Shown: positions 1 through 6,186, numbered from the stretch's first letter. The stretch is DNA of 9,413 bases from an uncultured Lachnospiraceae bacterium (GCA_910586005.1 CAJUHG010000079.1:1-9413); one strand, 5' to 3'. The notes: generated from the sequence alone by a model not told the origin. Program-made: numbers and translations.

Positions 1-1
1 T

Positions 2-334
2 GCTATGATCAATATGACAGATATTGCAGAACGTGAAGCTGCTGCTGAAATGTTATTAGAAGCAAAAGGATTTACAGATGTTGTGGTAAGTATTACAGAT
101 GGTAGTGCAGATGTAGTTCTCAATATGGGAGAAGTCACAGATGCAAAACGAGCACAAGTAGAAGATATTGTAAAACGAAAAACAAACGTGGAAGCAGCAA
201 ATATTATTATCACACCTATTCAATCCTCTTCTTCTACAGAGGGAGAAACTGGGGAAACAAATGAAGAAAGTCCAACAGAGGGAGAAAGTGCAGCAGAAGG
301 AGCTACAGAAGGAGAAGAAAATGTAGTAGAATAG
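2..334 (+). CDS. spoIIIAH: Stage III sporulation protein AH, C-terminal part (truncated by window edge)
   Basis: The frame is open from the first bases of the window, so the true start lies upstream; the ATG at position 5 is internal. The visible 110 residues match the C-terminal extracytoplasmic domain of SpoIIIAH as I know it from Lachnospiraceae: TDIAEREAAAEMLLEAKGF, then DGSADVVLNMGEVTDA, then AQVEDIVKRKT and NIIITPI. The domain has the ring-building fold related to the EscJ/PrgK family. SpoIIIAH sits in the mother-cell-derived outer forespore membrane and pairs with SpoIIQ across the intermembrane space as part of the feeding-tube channel during engulfment. The domain is followed by an acidic, low-complexity tail of about 36 residues with repeated T-E-G-E and A-E-G motifs, which most family members lack or have shorter. 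spoIIIAH is normally the last gene of the spoIIIA operon, and the following gene here is unrelated. No obvious rho-independent terminator follows the stop. Confidence 0.88.
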   Translation, partial: AMINMTDIAEREAAAEMLLEAKGFTDVVVSITDGSADVVLNMGEVTDAKRAQVEDIVKRKTNVEAANIIITPIQSSSSTEGETGETNEESPTEGESAAEGATEGEENVVE

Positions 335-462
335 AAAATACATAAAGAAAATAATAACATAGAAAAGTACTTACATAGAATGAAAAAAGTATTAGAAGCA
401 GAAAATATATAAGGAAACTAATAGCATAGAAAAGTACTTGCACAGAACCAAAAATGGTATTA
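335..462 (+). repeat. 67-bp tandem duplication in A-rich spacer after spoIIIAH
   Basis: Copy 1 (335-394) and copy 2 (402-462) align with one gap and about ten substitutions. Both share a core reading CATAGAAAAGTACTT. Copy 1 starts directly after the spoIIIAH stop codon. The second copy supplies the likely -35 and -10 of the deoB promoter; the equivalent bases of copy 1 are a poorer match. No ORF of note crosses it. Confidence 0.75.
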
Positions 463-466
463 TGAT
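438..466 (+). promoter_or_regulatory. Probable sigma-A promoter of deoB
   Basis: TTGCAC at 438-443 and TATGAT at 461-466 are separated by 17 bp, the ideal spacing for the housekeeping sigma factor. Transcription would begin near 473, about 30 nt before the deoB start codon. The match is 4/6 and 5/6 to consensus. In an AT-rich spacer this could arise by chance. Confidence 0.5.
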
Positions 467-502
467 AAAAGTAAGTAACAGAAATTACCAAGGGAGAATG
501 CG

Positions 503-1654
503 ATGAAGCGAATATTTTTAATTGTATTAGACAGTGTTGGAATTGGAGAAATGCCAGATGCAGAATTATTTGGAGATTCTGGAAGTAACACCTTGAAGGC
601 AGTTTCTAAGAGTAAATATTTTTCCATGCCTAATATGCAAAGACTTGGATTATTTAATATTGATGGAGTGAACATAGGGGAACCGGAAGCGGCTCCCCTG
701 GGTGCTTTTGCTAGAATGACAGAATCTTCCCAAGGAAAAGATACTACAATTGGACATTGGGAAATTGCTGGTGTAATTTCCCCTACTCCATTGCCAGTGT
801 ATCCAAGGGGATTTCCAGAAGATCTTTTAAAGAAATTTTCAGAGAAAACCCAAAGAGGAATACTTTGTAATAAACCTTATTCAGGGACAGAGGTAATTAA
901 AGATTATGGGGAAGAACATATAAGAACTGGAAAATTAATTGTATATACATCTGCTGATTCTGTATTTCAGATAGCAGCGCATGAAGATGTGGTTCCTGTA
1001 GAAACTTTATATCGTTATTGTCAGATTGCTAGAGATATATTGAAAGGAGAACATGGAGTTGGAAGAGTGATTGCAAGACCTTTTGAAGGGGAAGTAGGCA
1101 ATTTTAAACGTACTACTAGGCGCCATGATTTCTCTATGGAACCACCTAAAATTACAATGTTGGATCAGTTAAAAGAAGTAGGAAAAGAAGTTCTAGGAAT
1201 TGGAAAAATTTGTGATATTTTTGCAGGAAAAGGGCTAACAGATACGATAAGGACTACTGGAAATTCTGATGGAATAGATAAAACTTTATTGTGGATGGAG
1301 CGAAAATTTGAAGGACTTTGCTTTGTAAATTTGGTTGATTATGATATGCTTTATGGACACCGAAATGATGTAGATGGATATGCAAAAGCATTAACAGATT
1401 TTGACCTAAGACTTCCTGAGCTTTTGGACAAACTTGAGAAAGAAGATATTTTAATGATTACAGCAGACCACGGTTGTGATCCTTCCACACCTTCTACGGA
1501 TCATTCCAGAGAATATACACCTCTGATTTTGTATGGAGATCCTGTTCCAAAAGGAAAGAATTTTGGCACTAGATCTACGTTTGCAGATATTGGCGCGACC
1601 GTATTAGATTATTTTGGAGTAGAACAAAAGATTGAAGGAAGTAGTTTACTATAA
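503..1654 (+). CDS. deoB: Phosphopentomutase
   Basis: This 383-aa cytoplasmic enzyme interconverts ribose 1-phosphate or deoxyribose 1-phosphate with the 5-phosphates, linking nucleoside breakdown to the pentose phosphate pool. It belongs to the alkaline phosphatase superfamily. The start is well supported: AAGGGAG lies at 490-496, six bases before the ATG. Metal ligands known from the Bacillus cereus enzyme are all present: D10 (in LDSVGIGEMPDA), D281 and H286 (DYDMLYGHRND), D322 and H323 (TADHGCDP) and H334. T81 in GKDTTIGHWE matches the phosphorylated threonine, and ADSVFQIAAHE at 151-161 and NFKRTTRRHDFSMEPP at 200-215 are family signatures. Length is within the usual 380-400 aa. No pupG/deoD/cdd partner is adjacent in the window, so it looks like a single-gene unit, with its own promoter upstream and a palindromic terminator about 270 bp downstream. 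Confidence 0.97.
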   Translation: MKRIFLIVLDSVGIGEMPDAELFGDSGSNTLKAVSKSKYFSMPNMQRLGLFNIDGVNIGEPEAAPLGAFARMTESSQGKDTTIGHWEIAGVISPTPLPVYPRGFPEDLLKKFSEKTQRGILCNKPYSGTEVIKDYGEEHIRTGKLIVYTSADSVFQIAAHEDVVPVETLYRYCQIARDILKGEHGVGRVIARPFEGEVGNFKRTTRRHDFSMEPPKITMLDQLKEVGKEVLGIGKICDIFAGKGLTDTIRTTGNSDGIDKTLLWMERKFEGLCFVNLVDYDMLYGHRNDVDGYAKALTDFDLRLPELLDKLEKEDILMITADHGCDPSTPSTDHSREYTPLILYGDPVPKGKNFGTRSTFADIGATVLDYFGVEQKIEGSSLL

Positions 1655-1656
1655 GT

Positions 1657-1693
1657 CTTTGATAGGTAATTGAAAAATTTAACCTTATCAAAG
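1657..1693 (+). other. Imperfect hairpin directly after the deoB stop
   Basis: CTTTGATAGGTAA at 1657-1669 pairs with TTAACCTTATCAAAG at 1679-1693, with two bulged bases. It begins three bases after the TAA. It is not followed by a U-run, so it fits an mRNA 3'-end stabilising structure or a weak terminator better than a canonical intrinsic terminator. Confidence 0.45.
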
Positions 1694-1780
1694 AAGTCCC
1701 CTGCTTCCATATCACAAAGACATAAGCAGCGAGTATATCATGCTCTATGGGTATTGTGAATATCCGCAAAGGGAAATGAT

Positions 1781-1918
1781 ATGTTGAAGATTACAGATAA
1801 AGCGGGAAATAAGATTTACAGTGAAGTAAATAATAGAAAACATGCTATGCAATTTTCTATTGTCATGAACAATAAAAAGCATACTTTGCGAACTTTCTAT
1901 TGTCATAAATTGTCATAA
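1781..1918 (+). CDS. Possible 45-aa small protein or gene remnant
   Basis: An ATG at 1781 is preceded by AAAGGGA (1768-1774) at good spacing and opens 45 codons ending in TAA at 1916-1918. The first 18 residues (MLKITDKAGNKIYSEVNN) look protein-like. The remaining residues are encoded by two units of the hairpin repeat found again at 6063-6103 and are therefore unlikely to be under protein-level selection. It could be a decayed gene into which the repeat inserted, or chance. I do not recognise the sequence and assign no function. Confidence 0.25.
   Translation: MLKITDKAGNKIYSEVNNRKHAMQFSIVMNNKKHTLRTFYCHKLS
1832..1860. repeat. Hairpin repeat, unit A
   Basis: AATAGAAAA (1832-1840) and TTTTCTATT (1852-1860) form a perfect 9-bp stem around a loop reading CATGCTATGCA. 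It is followed by GTCAT, as are the two other units. The loop and stem layout matches units B (1870-1902) and C (6063-6095), but the base of the loop-closing pair differs on both arms (A-T here, G-C in unit C). Confidence 0.7.
1870..1910. repeat. Hairpin repeat, unit B
   Basis: This unit differs from unit C at 6063-6103 at only 3 of 41 positions. The stem is CAATAAAAAG against CTTTCTATTG, with one A-C mismatch where unit C has a G-C pair. The loop is CATACTTTGCGAA. The trailing TGTCATAAAT is duplicated immediately downstream at 1911-1920. It lies 10 bp after unit A, so A and B form a tandem pair. Confidence 0.8.
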
Positions 1919-1927
1919 ATTTAAGAA

Positions 1928-1971
1928 AAAGACTGTATATTAGAAAAAATTTTTTCTAATATACAGTCTTT
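1928..1971. terminator. 44-bp perfect palindrome, probable bidirectional terminator
   Basis: The left arm 1928-1949 (AAAGACTGTATATTAGAAAAAA) is the exact reverse complement of 1950-1971, with no spacer at the centre. Folded RNA would form a long stem with a short A/U loop, flanked by A-runs upstream and T-rich sequence downstream, the pattern of a rho-independent terminator usable from both directions. It lies beyond deoB and about 140 bp before the MATE start, so it most likely ends deoB transcription and insulates the exporter. Confidence 0.7.
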
Positions 1972-2109
1972 ATTCCCGTAGATAATAAGCGAAAGTGTAA
2001 GAGAATTTTTATCACACTATCTGTCTTATTTTTAGTGAATGACAATAAAAGAACAAGAGAAAAGAAGGTATACTCTCTATGCTTTTCGCAGAAAGGTGGA
2101 TTGATAGAT

Positions 2110-3468
2110 ATGAAGAGAAAGTCTTATGAAATTGATATGTGTCATGGACCATTATTTACAAAAATTTTGCTTTTTTCTATACCATTGATGATTTCTAGTA
2201 TTTTACAATTATTATTTAATGCTACAGATATGGTGGTAGTGGGAAGATTTGCAGGGAGTACAGCATTAGCAGCAGTAGGAGCAAATGCATCACTTATCAA
2301 TCTTTTGACGAATTTATTTGTAGGATTTTCAGTAGGAGCGAATGTATTAGTAGCCAGATTTTATGGTGCAAAAAAAGAACGAGAAGTAAGTGAGACGGTA
2401 CATAGTGCCATTGTTTTAAGTCTTATTTGTGGTGTAGGGTTAATGATTTTTGGAATTATTGTGGCCCCACAAATTTTAATTGTAATGGGAACACCTGAAG
2501 ACGTGTTAAGTCAAGCGGTTTTGTATATCAGAATTTATTTTGCAGGAATGCCTGTAATTTTATTATATAATTTTGGTAGCTCTATTTTAAGGGCAGTAGG
2601 AGACACACAAAGACCTTTGTATTATCTTTTTGCAGCAGGTATTATCAATATTATTCTTAATCTTTTCTTTGTGATAGGATTTCATTTGGGAGTTGCTGGT
2701 GTGGCTTTGGCAACTGTAATTTCACAAGTGGTATCAGCATTTTTGATTATTCGATGTATGATGAGAATGGAGGGAAGTTGTCAAGTAGAATGGAAAAAAC
2801 TTCGCTTAAAAAGAGAAAAAGTAATTCAAATTGTGCGAATTGGATTGCCTGCTGGATTACAAGGAACAGTATTTTCTTTATCTAATGTACTCATACAGTC
2901 TTCTGTTAATTCTTTTGGTTCTGTGGCAATGGCAGGAAATACGGCTGCATCTAATATTGAGGGATTTATTTATATGGCCATGAATGCTTTTCATCAGACT
3001 GCATTAAGTTTTACTAGTCAGAATTTTGGAGCAGGAAATTATAAACGTATTGGAAAAGTTTTAATTGAGTGTTTAGGATTGGTAACAGGGGTAGGACTAG
3101 TAATGGGATGGATGGCATATCTGTTTGGGAACCAACTTTTGGGAATTTATTCTTCAGACCCAAAGGTGATTGAAGTGGGATTGCTACGATTGTCAGTAAT
3201 TTGTACTACGTATTGTTTCTGTGGAATTATGGATGTAATGGTGGGGGAATTGCGTGGATTAGGTTATGCAGTTATGCCTATGATTGTGTCTTTGCTTGGA
3301 GCATGTGGATTCCGCATTTTATGGATTTTCACAGTATTTCAAGAATATAGAAGTCTTTGGACTTTGTATATTTCTTATCCTGTCTCTTGGTTTATGACAG
3401 GTGTAGTTCATATGATTTGCTATGTGATAATTAGAAAGAAACAAAAACAAGCCGATATAAGCATATAG
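2110..3468 (+). CDS. MATE-family multidrug/toxic-compound exporter
   Basis: This is a 452-aa integral membrane protein with about twelve hydrophobic segments in two MatE-type halves (roughly residues 15-205 and 235-435), the size and layout of MATE secondary transporters. These export cationic or amphipathic compounds in exchange for Na+ or H+. The family N-terminal signature is clear: GPLFTKILLFSIPLMISSIL, then NATDMVVVGRFAG (37-49), AAVGANASL and VGFSVGANVLVARFYGA (71-87), and in the second half GLPAGLQGTVFSLSNVLIQS and the NFGAGNYKRIGK loop. I chose ATG 2110 because AAGGTGG at 2093-2099 lies ten bases upstream and the protein then begins in the usual way. A longer frame from GTG 2035 adds 25 hydrophilic residues without a good ribosome site. 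Substrate cannot be told from sequence, and no regulator gene is adjacent. The next gene starts 40 bp downstream on the same strand with no terminator between, so the two may be cotranscribed. Confidence 0.93.
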   Translation: MKRKSYEIDMCHGPLFTKILLFSIPLMISSILQLLFNATDMVVVGRFAGSTALAAVGANASLINLLTNLFVGFSVGANVLVARFYGAKKEREVSETVHSAIVLSLICGVGLMIFGIIVAPQILIVMGTPEDVLSQAVLYIRIYFAGMPVILLYNFGSSILRAVGDTQRPLYYLFAAGIINIILNLFFVIGFHLGVAGVALATVISQVVSAFLIIRCMMRMEGSCQVEWKKLRLKREKVIQIVRIGLPAGLQGTVFSLSNVLIQSSVNSFGSVAMAGNTAASNIEGFIYMAMNAFHQTALSFTSQNFGAGNYKRIGKVLIECLGLVTGVGLVMGWMAYLFGNQLLGIYSSDPKVIEVGLLRLSVICTTYCFCGIMDVMVGELRGLGYAVMPMIVSLLGACGFRILWIFTVFQEYRSLWTLYISYPVSWFMTGVVHMICYVIIRKKQKQADISI

Positions 3469-3508
3469 CAGTAGGAATAATGGATTCTTTAGGAAGAGAG
3501 GATTAAGA

Positions 3509-3988
3509 ATGAGAATAGAAAATATAATAAAAGAATATCCAAGAAAACCACAAATCAATAAGAACAAAAGAAAGGAATTTGCAGAAAATTATTCAAGTCA
3601 GGAAAGAGCACAACTTTTAGAAACTGTCCACTTCACAAAACAAATGTCTATAAAAGATATTTACTCTATTATGAATCAAACAAAACTATTAGAGGAAGAA
3701 TTACAAACAGAACCAAAAGAACAATCAAAAATAGAAGAAAATTTGCAAACAGAATCAAAAGAACAATCAAAAATAGAGGGAAATTTGCAAACAGAGACAG
3801 ATTCAGACATTATTGTAAAACCAGATGGTTCGAGAGTGCTTGTAGTTACTACCAATATTGGAGGAATGAAGACAACTATGAGTTTAGAAATTTCTAAACC
3901 AACTAATATGTTAAATAACTATCAAGAAGCAAGTATGGAAACTTCTAAATTAACTAATATAGTAAATGATTTGGAAAAAGGAAATTGA
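3509..3988 (+). CDS. Hypothetical 159-aa protein with internal tandem repeats
   Basis: The gene has a convincing ribosome site (AGGAAGAGAGG, about 3490-3500, eight bases before the ATG) and codon use like its neighbours, so it is very probably translated. The protein has no signal peptide or membrane segment. Residues 1-60 are basic to mixed and partly helical. Residues 63-97 are 2.5 copies of a 14-aa charged repeat (ExLQTExKEQSKIE). Residues 100-131 form a compact block (IIVKPDGSRVLVVTTNIGGM, then KTTMSLEISKPT) that looks like the conserved, beta-rich core. The end carries a second duplication: EISKPTNMLNN (127-137) and ETSKLTNIVND (144-154). I have an impression of similar VKPDGSRVLVVT proteins in other Lachnospiraceae, but none with known function. 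It lies 40 bp after the MATE gene and its stop codon overlaps the pepF promoter. Function unknown. Confidence 0.8.
   Translation: MRIENIIKEYPRKPQINKNKRKEFAENYSSQERAQLLETVHFTKQMSIKDIYSIMNQTKLLEEELQTEPKEQSKIEENLQTESKEQSKIEGNLQTETDSDIIVKPDGSRVLVVTTNIGGMKTTMSLEISKPTNMLNNYQEASMETSKLTNIVNDLEKGN
3695..3799 (+). repeat. 42-bp coding tandem repeat, 2.5 copies
   Basis: Units lie at 3695-3736, 3737-3778 and a half unit at 3779-3799. The first two differ at only a few bases, which points to recent slippage or unequal exchange. The unit is a multiple of three, so copy-number change would keep the reading frame. Confidence 0.85.
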
Positions 3989-4014
3989 CCATATTTATTT
4001 TGATATGCTATAAT
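3985..4014 (+). promoter_or_regulatory. Strong extended -10 promoter upstream of pepF
   Basis: TTGACC (3985-3990) and a perfect TATAAT (4009-4014) are 18 bp apart, with TG one base before the -10 (4006-4007), an extended -10 element. The -35 overlaps the TGA stop of the preceding hypothetical gene. Transcription would start near 4021, giving pepF a leader of about 130 nt. Confidence 0.8.
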
Positions 4015-4061
4015 GTGCAAAGCGAAAAATGAATGTTCAGAAAAGTAAGAGAGAATAAAGA

Positions 4062-4169
4062 ATGAAAGAATTTGTTAATTCTTTCGCTAACCACCTGTTT
4101 GTATCTGCAGGGCATGATATGCATGAAAAATGCACAGAATGGAGGAAATTATGGCAAAAGAATTATTAG
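4062..4169 (+). CDS. Possible 35-aa leader ORF overlapping the pepF start
   Basis: ATG 4062 follows an AGAGAG stretch (around 4048-4053) and opens 35 codons, beginning MKEFVNSFANHLFVSAGHDM and ending in a TAG at 4167-4169, so it overlaps the first 19 bases of pepF in another frame. The predicted peptide has no recognised family. If translated, ribosomes terminating just inside pepF could couple or compete with initiation at 4151. The evidence is only a plausible start and an open frame within the transcribed leader. Confidence 0.25.
   Translation: MKEFVNSFANHLFVSAGHDMHEKCTEWRKLWQKNY
4064..4085 (+). promoter_or_regulatory. 9-bp hairpin in the pepF leader
   Basis: GAAAGAATT (4064-4072) and AATTCTTTC (4077-4085) form a perfect stem with a TGTT tetraloop. 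It lies about 45 nt after the predicted transcription start and 65 nt before the pepF start codon. No U-run follows, so it is not a classical terminator. It could stabilise the mRNA or modulate translation of the leader ORF whose start codon it overlaps. Confidence 0.5.
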
Positions 4170-5953
4170 TAAGAAGTCAGGTTGCAAAAGAAGATACTTG
4201 GGCAATTGAGGATTTATATGCATCAGAAGAACTTTTTTTAGAGGATGCCCATAAATTAGAAAAAATGATAGAAGAGTTAGAAGAATATACAGAAAGTGAT
4301 TTGACAACTAGTAGTTTACATCTGTTAGAATATTTCAAAAAATTAGAAAAAATAGCGATTCTATTAGATCGAGGGCTTTCCTATTCACAGAGAAATGGAG
4401 ATGTAGATACAGCGAATAGTTACTATCAAGCCTTAAATGGAAAAATGATAGGGATTTTTCATCAATATGGAACAGTAACAGCTCCTATTGATACTTGGAT
4501 TGCATCTATGGAGGAAGAGAAGATAGTTCAGTTTTATAAAGAAATGCCAGAACTTTGCAATTATAAAGTGACAATTGATGATCTTCGTAGGTTAAAGGAG
4601 CATACATTATCTCCAGAAATGGAAAAGTTATTAGCAGCTTCTAGAGAAATGGGAACAGCAGTGGAGAAAACTTATAGTCTTTTAGCAGATGCAGATTTTG
4701 AAAATCCTATGGTAGCAGATGAATCTGGAGAAATGGTAAAAGTAAGTAGTGGGCGTTTTGTTCCTATGTTAGAAAGTCAAGATACAAGAGTGCGCAAAGA
4801 AACTTTTAAGGCTTATTATGCTCGCTATGAGCAATATAAAAATACATTTGCATCTCTATATGAAGGAAAGGCAAAATCTAATTTCTTTTATGCTAAGGCG
4901 CGAAAATACAATTCTTCTATGGAAGCATCTGTAGATGAGAATAATGTGCCAAAAGAAGTATATTATAATTTAATTGAAGCAGTTCATGAAAATATGCATT
5001 ATATGTATGAATATGTTTCCTTGCGTAAAAAACTTATGGGTGTGGAAGAACTTCATATGTATGATATTTATATGCCTATTGTGGGAGAACAGAAAGAAAA
5101 AATTACTTACTTTCAGGCACAGGAAGAAATTGTTAAAGCCTTACAAGTTCTAGGGGATGACTATGTAAGTGTATTGAAGCAGGGATTTGAAAATCGCTGG
5201 ATTGATAAATATGAAAATGAGGGAAAAAGAAGTGGAGCATATTCAGCAGAATGTTATTCTGTACATCCATATGTACTGATGAATTATCAATATAATTTAG
5301 ATTCAGAATTTACACTTGCTCATGAAATGGGACATGCACTTCATTCCTATTATTCTGCAAAAAATAATAATATTTTTGATAGTAAATATAAAATATTTGT
5401 GGCGGAAGTAGCATCTACTTGTAATGAAGCACTGTTAATGGATTATTTATTAAAACACACAACAGATAAAACAAAAAAAGCACATTTAATTAATTATTTT
5501 TTGCAACAATTTCGCACTACTCTGTATCGTCAGACCATGTTTGCAGAATTTGAATTACTAACTCATCAGATGGTGGAAAAGGGAAAGTCTTTGACTGCAG
5601 AGGCATTAAAGAAACTTTACTATGATTTAAATGTGCAATACTATGGAAAAGATATTGTAATGGATGATGAAATTGCGATTGAGTGGGCGAGAATCCCTCA
5701 TTTTTATTACAATTTTTATGTGTATCAATATGCTACTAGTTTTGCAGCTTCTATGGCACTTAGTAAGAAAATCTTAGAGGAAGGAAAACCAGCAGTAGAA
5801 CGTTATTTAAGATTTTTAAGTGGTGGATGCAGTAAATCTCCCATTGAGTTACTGAAAGATGCTGGTATAGATGTAACTACCAAAAAACCAGTACGTGAGG
5901 CATTAAAGACCTTTGGTGAATTAATCAAAGAGATGGATGAACTTTTTGCATAG
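4151..5953 (+). CDS. pepF: Oligoendopeptidase F (M3B zinc metallopeptidase)
   Basis: This 600-aa cytoplasmic peptidase cleaves oligopeptides of intermediate length, serving peptide turnover and use of imported peptides. The zinc site is complete: HEMGH at residues 391-395 within FTLAHEMGHALHSYYSA, and the third ligand E419 in FVAEVASTCNEALL, 24 residues after the second histidine as in M3 peptidases. The N-terminal half (about 1-195) is the helical M3B domain. Other family blocks include SGRFVPMLES, ARKYNSSMEASVDENNVP, the AYSAECYSVHPYVLMNYQ stretch before the zinc site, and ARIPHFYYNFYVYQYATS near the C terminus, which contains the substrate-binding Tyr/His cluster. I chose ATG 4151 because GGAGG at 4141-4145 lies five bases upstream; the in-frame ATG at 4130 has no ribosome site. 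Length is exactly typical of the family. It is a single-gene unit with its own promoter and terminator. Confidence 0.96.
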   Translation: MAKELLVRSQVAKEDTWAIEDLYASEELFLEDAHKLEKMIEELEEYTESDLTTSSLHLLEYFKKLEKIAILLDRGLSYSQRNGDVDTANSYYQALNGKMIGIFHQYGTVTAPIDTWIASMEEEKIVQFYKEMPELCNYKVTIDDLRRLKEHTLSPEMEKLLAASREMGTAVEKTYSLLADADFENPMVADESGEMVKVSSGRFVPMLESQDTRVRKETFKAYYARYEQYKNTFASLYEGKAKSNFFYAKARKYNSSMEASVDENNVPKEVYYNLIEAVHENMHYMYEYVSLRKKLMGVEELHMYDIYMPIVGEQKEKITYFQAQEEIVKALQVLGDDYVSVLKQGFENRWIDKYENEGKRSGAYSAECYSVHPYVLMNYQYNLDSEFTLAHEMGHALHSYYSAKNNNIFDSKYKIFVAEVASTCNEALLMDYLLKHTTDKTKKAHLINYFLQQFRTTLYRQTMFAEFELLTHQMVEKGKSLTAEALKKLYYDLNVQYYGKDIVMDDEIAIEWARIPHFYYNFYVYQYATSFAASMALSKKILEEGKPAVERYLRFLSGGCSKSPIELLKDAGIDVTTKKPVREALKTFGELIKEMDELFA

Positions 5954-5962
5954 GTATCTAAA

Positions 5963-6058
5963 CCACGAGCGTCACGCTCTGTGAGACTGCTCAGGTTCGC
6001 GGGTCCACTTGGATATCTTACGAGCAAGCTCGACGATTATCCTCGCGTTACTTTCGCG
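5963..6058. repeat. GC-richer cluster of nested hairpins after pepF (REP- or ncRNA-like)
   Basis: About 100 bp of clearly higher G+C than its surroundings. It holds a hairpin at 5963-5984 (GAGCG TCA CGCTC, extended by CAC/GTG), a second at 6011-6042 where GGATA pairs with TATCC around an inner CGAGC/GCTCG stem, and a third where CGCG at 6044-6047 pairs with CGCG at 6055-6058. No coding frame is credible. It is immediately followed by hairpin-repeat unit C. The build resembles dispersed intergenic palindromic elements of clostridial genomes, but a structured RNA cannot be excluded. I cannot name the family. Confidence 0.55.
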
Positions 6059-6062
6059 TAAA

Positions 6063-6103
6063 CAATAGAAAGCACGCTTTGCGAACTTTCTATTGTCATA
6101 AAT
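6063..6103. repeat. Hairpin repeat, unit C
   Basis: CAATAGAAAG (6063-6072) and CTTTCTATTG (6086-6095) form a perfect 10-bp stem, with an inner CGC-TTT-GCG mini-stem inside the loop, followed by TCATAAAT. It is 38/41 identical to unit B in the deoB-MATE gap more than 4 kb away. Its stem is fully paired, unlike unit B. Confidence 0.8.
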
Positions 6104-6106
6104 AAA

Positions 6107-6145
6107 TTTCCACATGCCTTTTTAGTAAGCATGTGGGAATATTTT
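6107..6145 (+). terminator. Rho-independent terminator of pepF
   Basis: TTTCCACATGC at 6107-6117 pairs with GCATGTGGGAA at 6129-6139 (one bulged G) around an 11-nt loop, followed by TATTTT. It lies about 150 bp after the pepF stop, beyond the hairpin cluster, and before the prfC promoter region. Confidence 0.7.
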
Positions 6146-6186
6146 CATTCTATAGAAAAGAATATATCACATAAAAGTATCTTTCC

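Larger units (their letters stand above)
1655..2109. other. 455-bp gap between deoB and the MATE exporter
   Basis: The gap contains, in order, a hairpin after deoB, a stretch of about 90 bp with no recognised feature (1694-1780), a possible 45-codon ORF (1781-1918) whose 3' half is made of two hairpin-repeat units, a 44-bp perfect palindrome (1928-1971), and the leader of the MATE gene (1972-2109). In that leader a TATACT at 2069-2074 could be a -10, but I find no -35 at suitable spacing. I could not match the gap to any riboswitch class by eye. Confidence 0.5.

Noticed and set aside
1694..1780. Possible riboswitch upstream of the MATE gene, since some exporters are guanidine- or other riboswitch-controlled
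   Set aside because: I could not fit a known aptamer consensus, and a terminator-like palindrome and over 300 bp separate it from the gene; left as unassigned sequence.
1832..1920. Closely spaced repeats in the deoB-MATE gap considered as a CRISPR remnant
   Set aside because: Only two imperfect units with no spacer-repeat periodicity and no cas genes; each unit is itself a hairpin and recurs elsewhere singly.
2038..2074. Candidate promoter ATGACA/TATACT for the MATE gene
   Set aside because: The spacer of about 24 bp is too long for sigma-A and no better -35 is visible.
2035..2109. 25-residue N-terminal extension of the MATE exporter from GTG 2035
   Set aside because: The extension is hydrophilic and unlike MATE N termini, while ATG 2110 has a well-spaced AAGGTGG.
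4130..4150. Upstream in-frame ATG for pepF
   Set aside because: No ribosome site precedes it, whereas GGAGG sits five bases before ATG 4151, giving the family-typical 600 aa.
5803..6027. 74-codon minus-strand frame crossing the pepF 3' end and the GC-rich element
   Set aside because: It spans the antisense of pepF and a hairpin cluster; the apparent protein is a by-product of the structured repeat.
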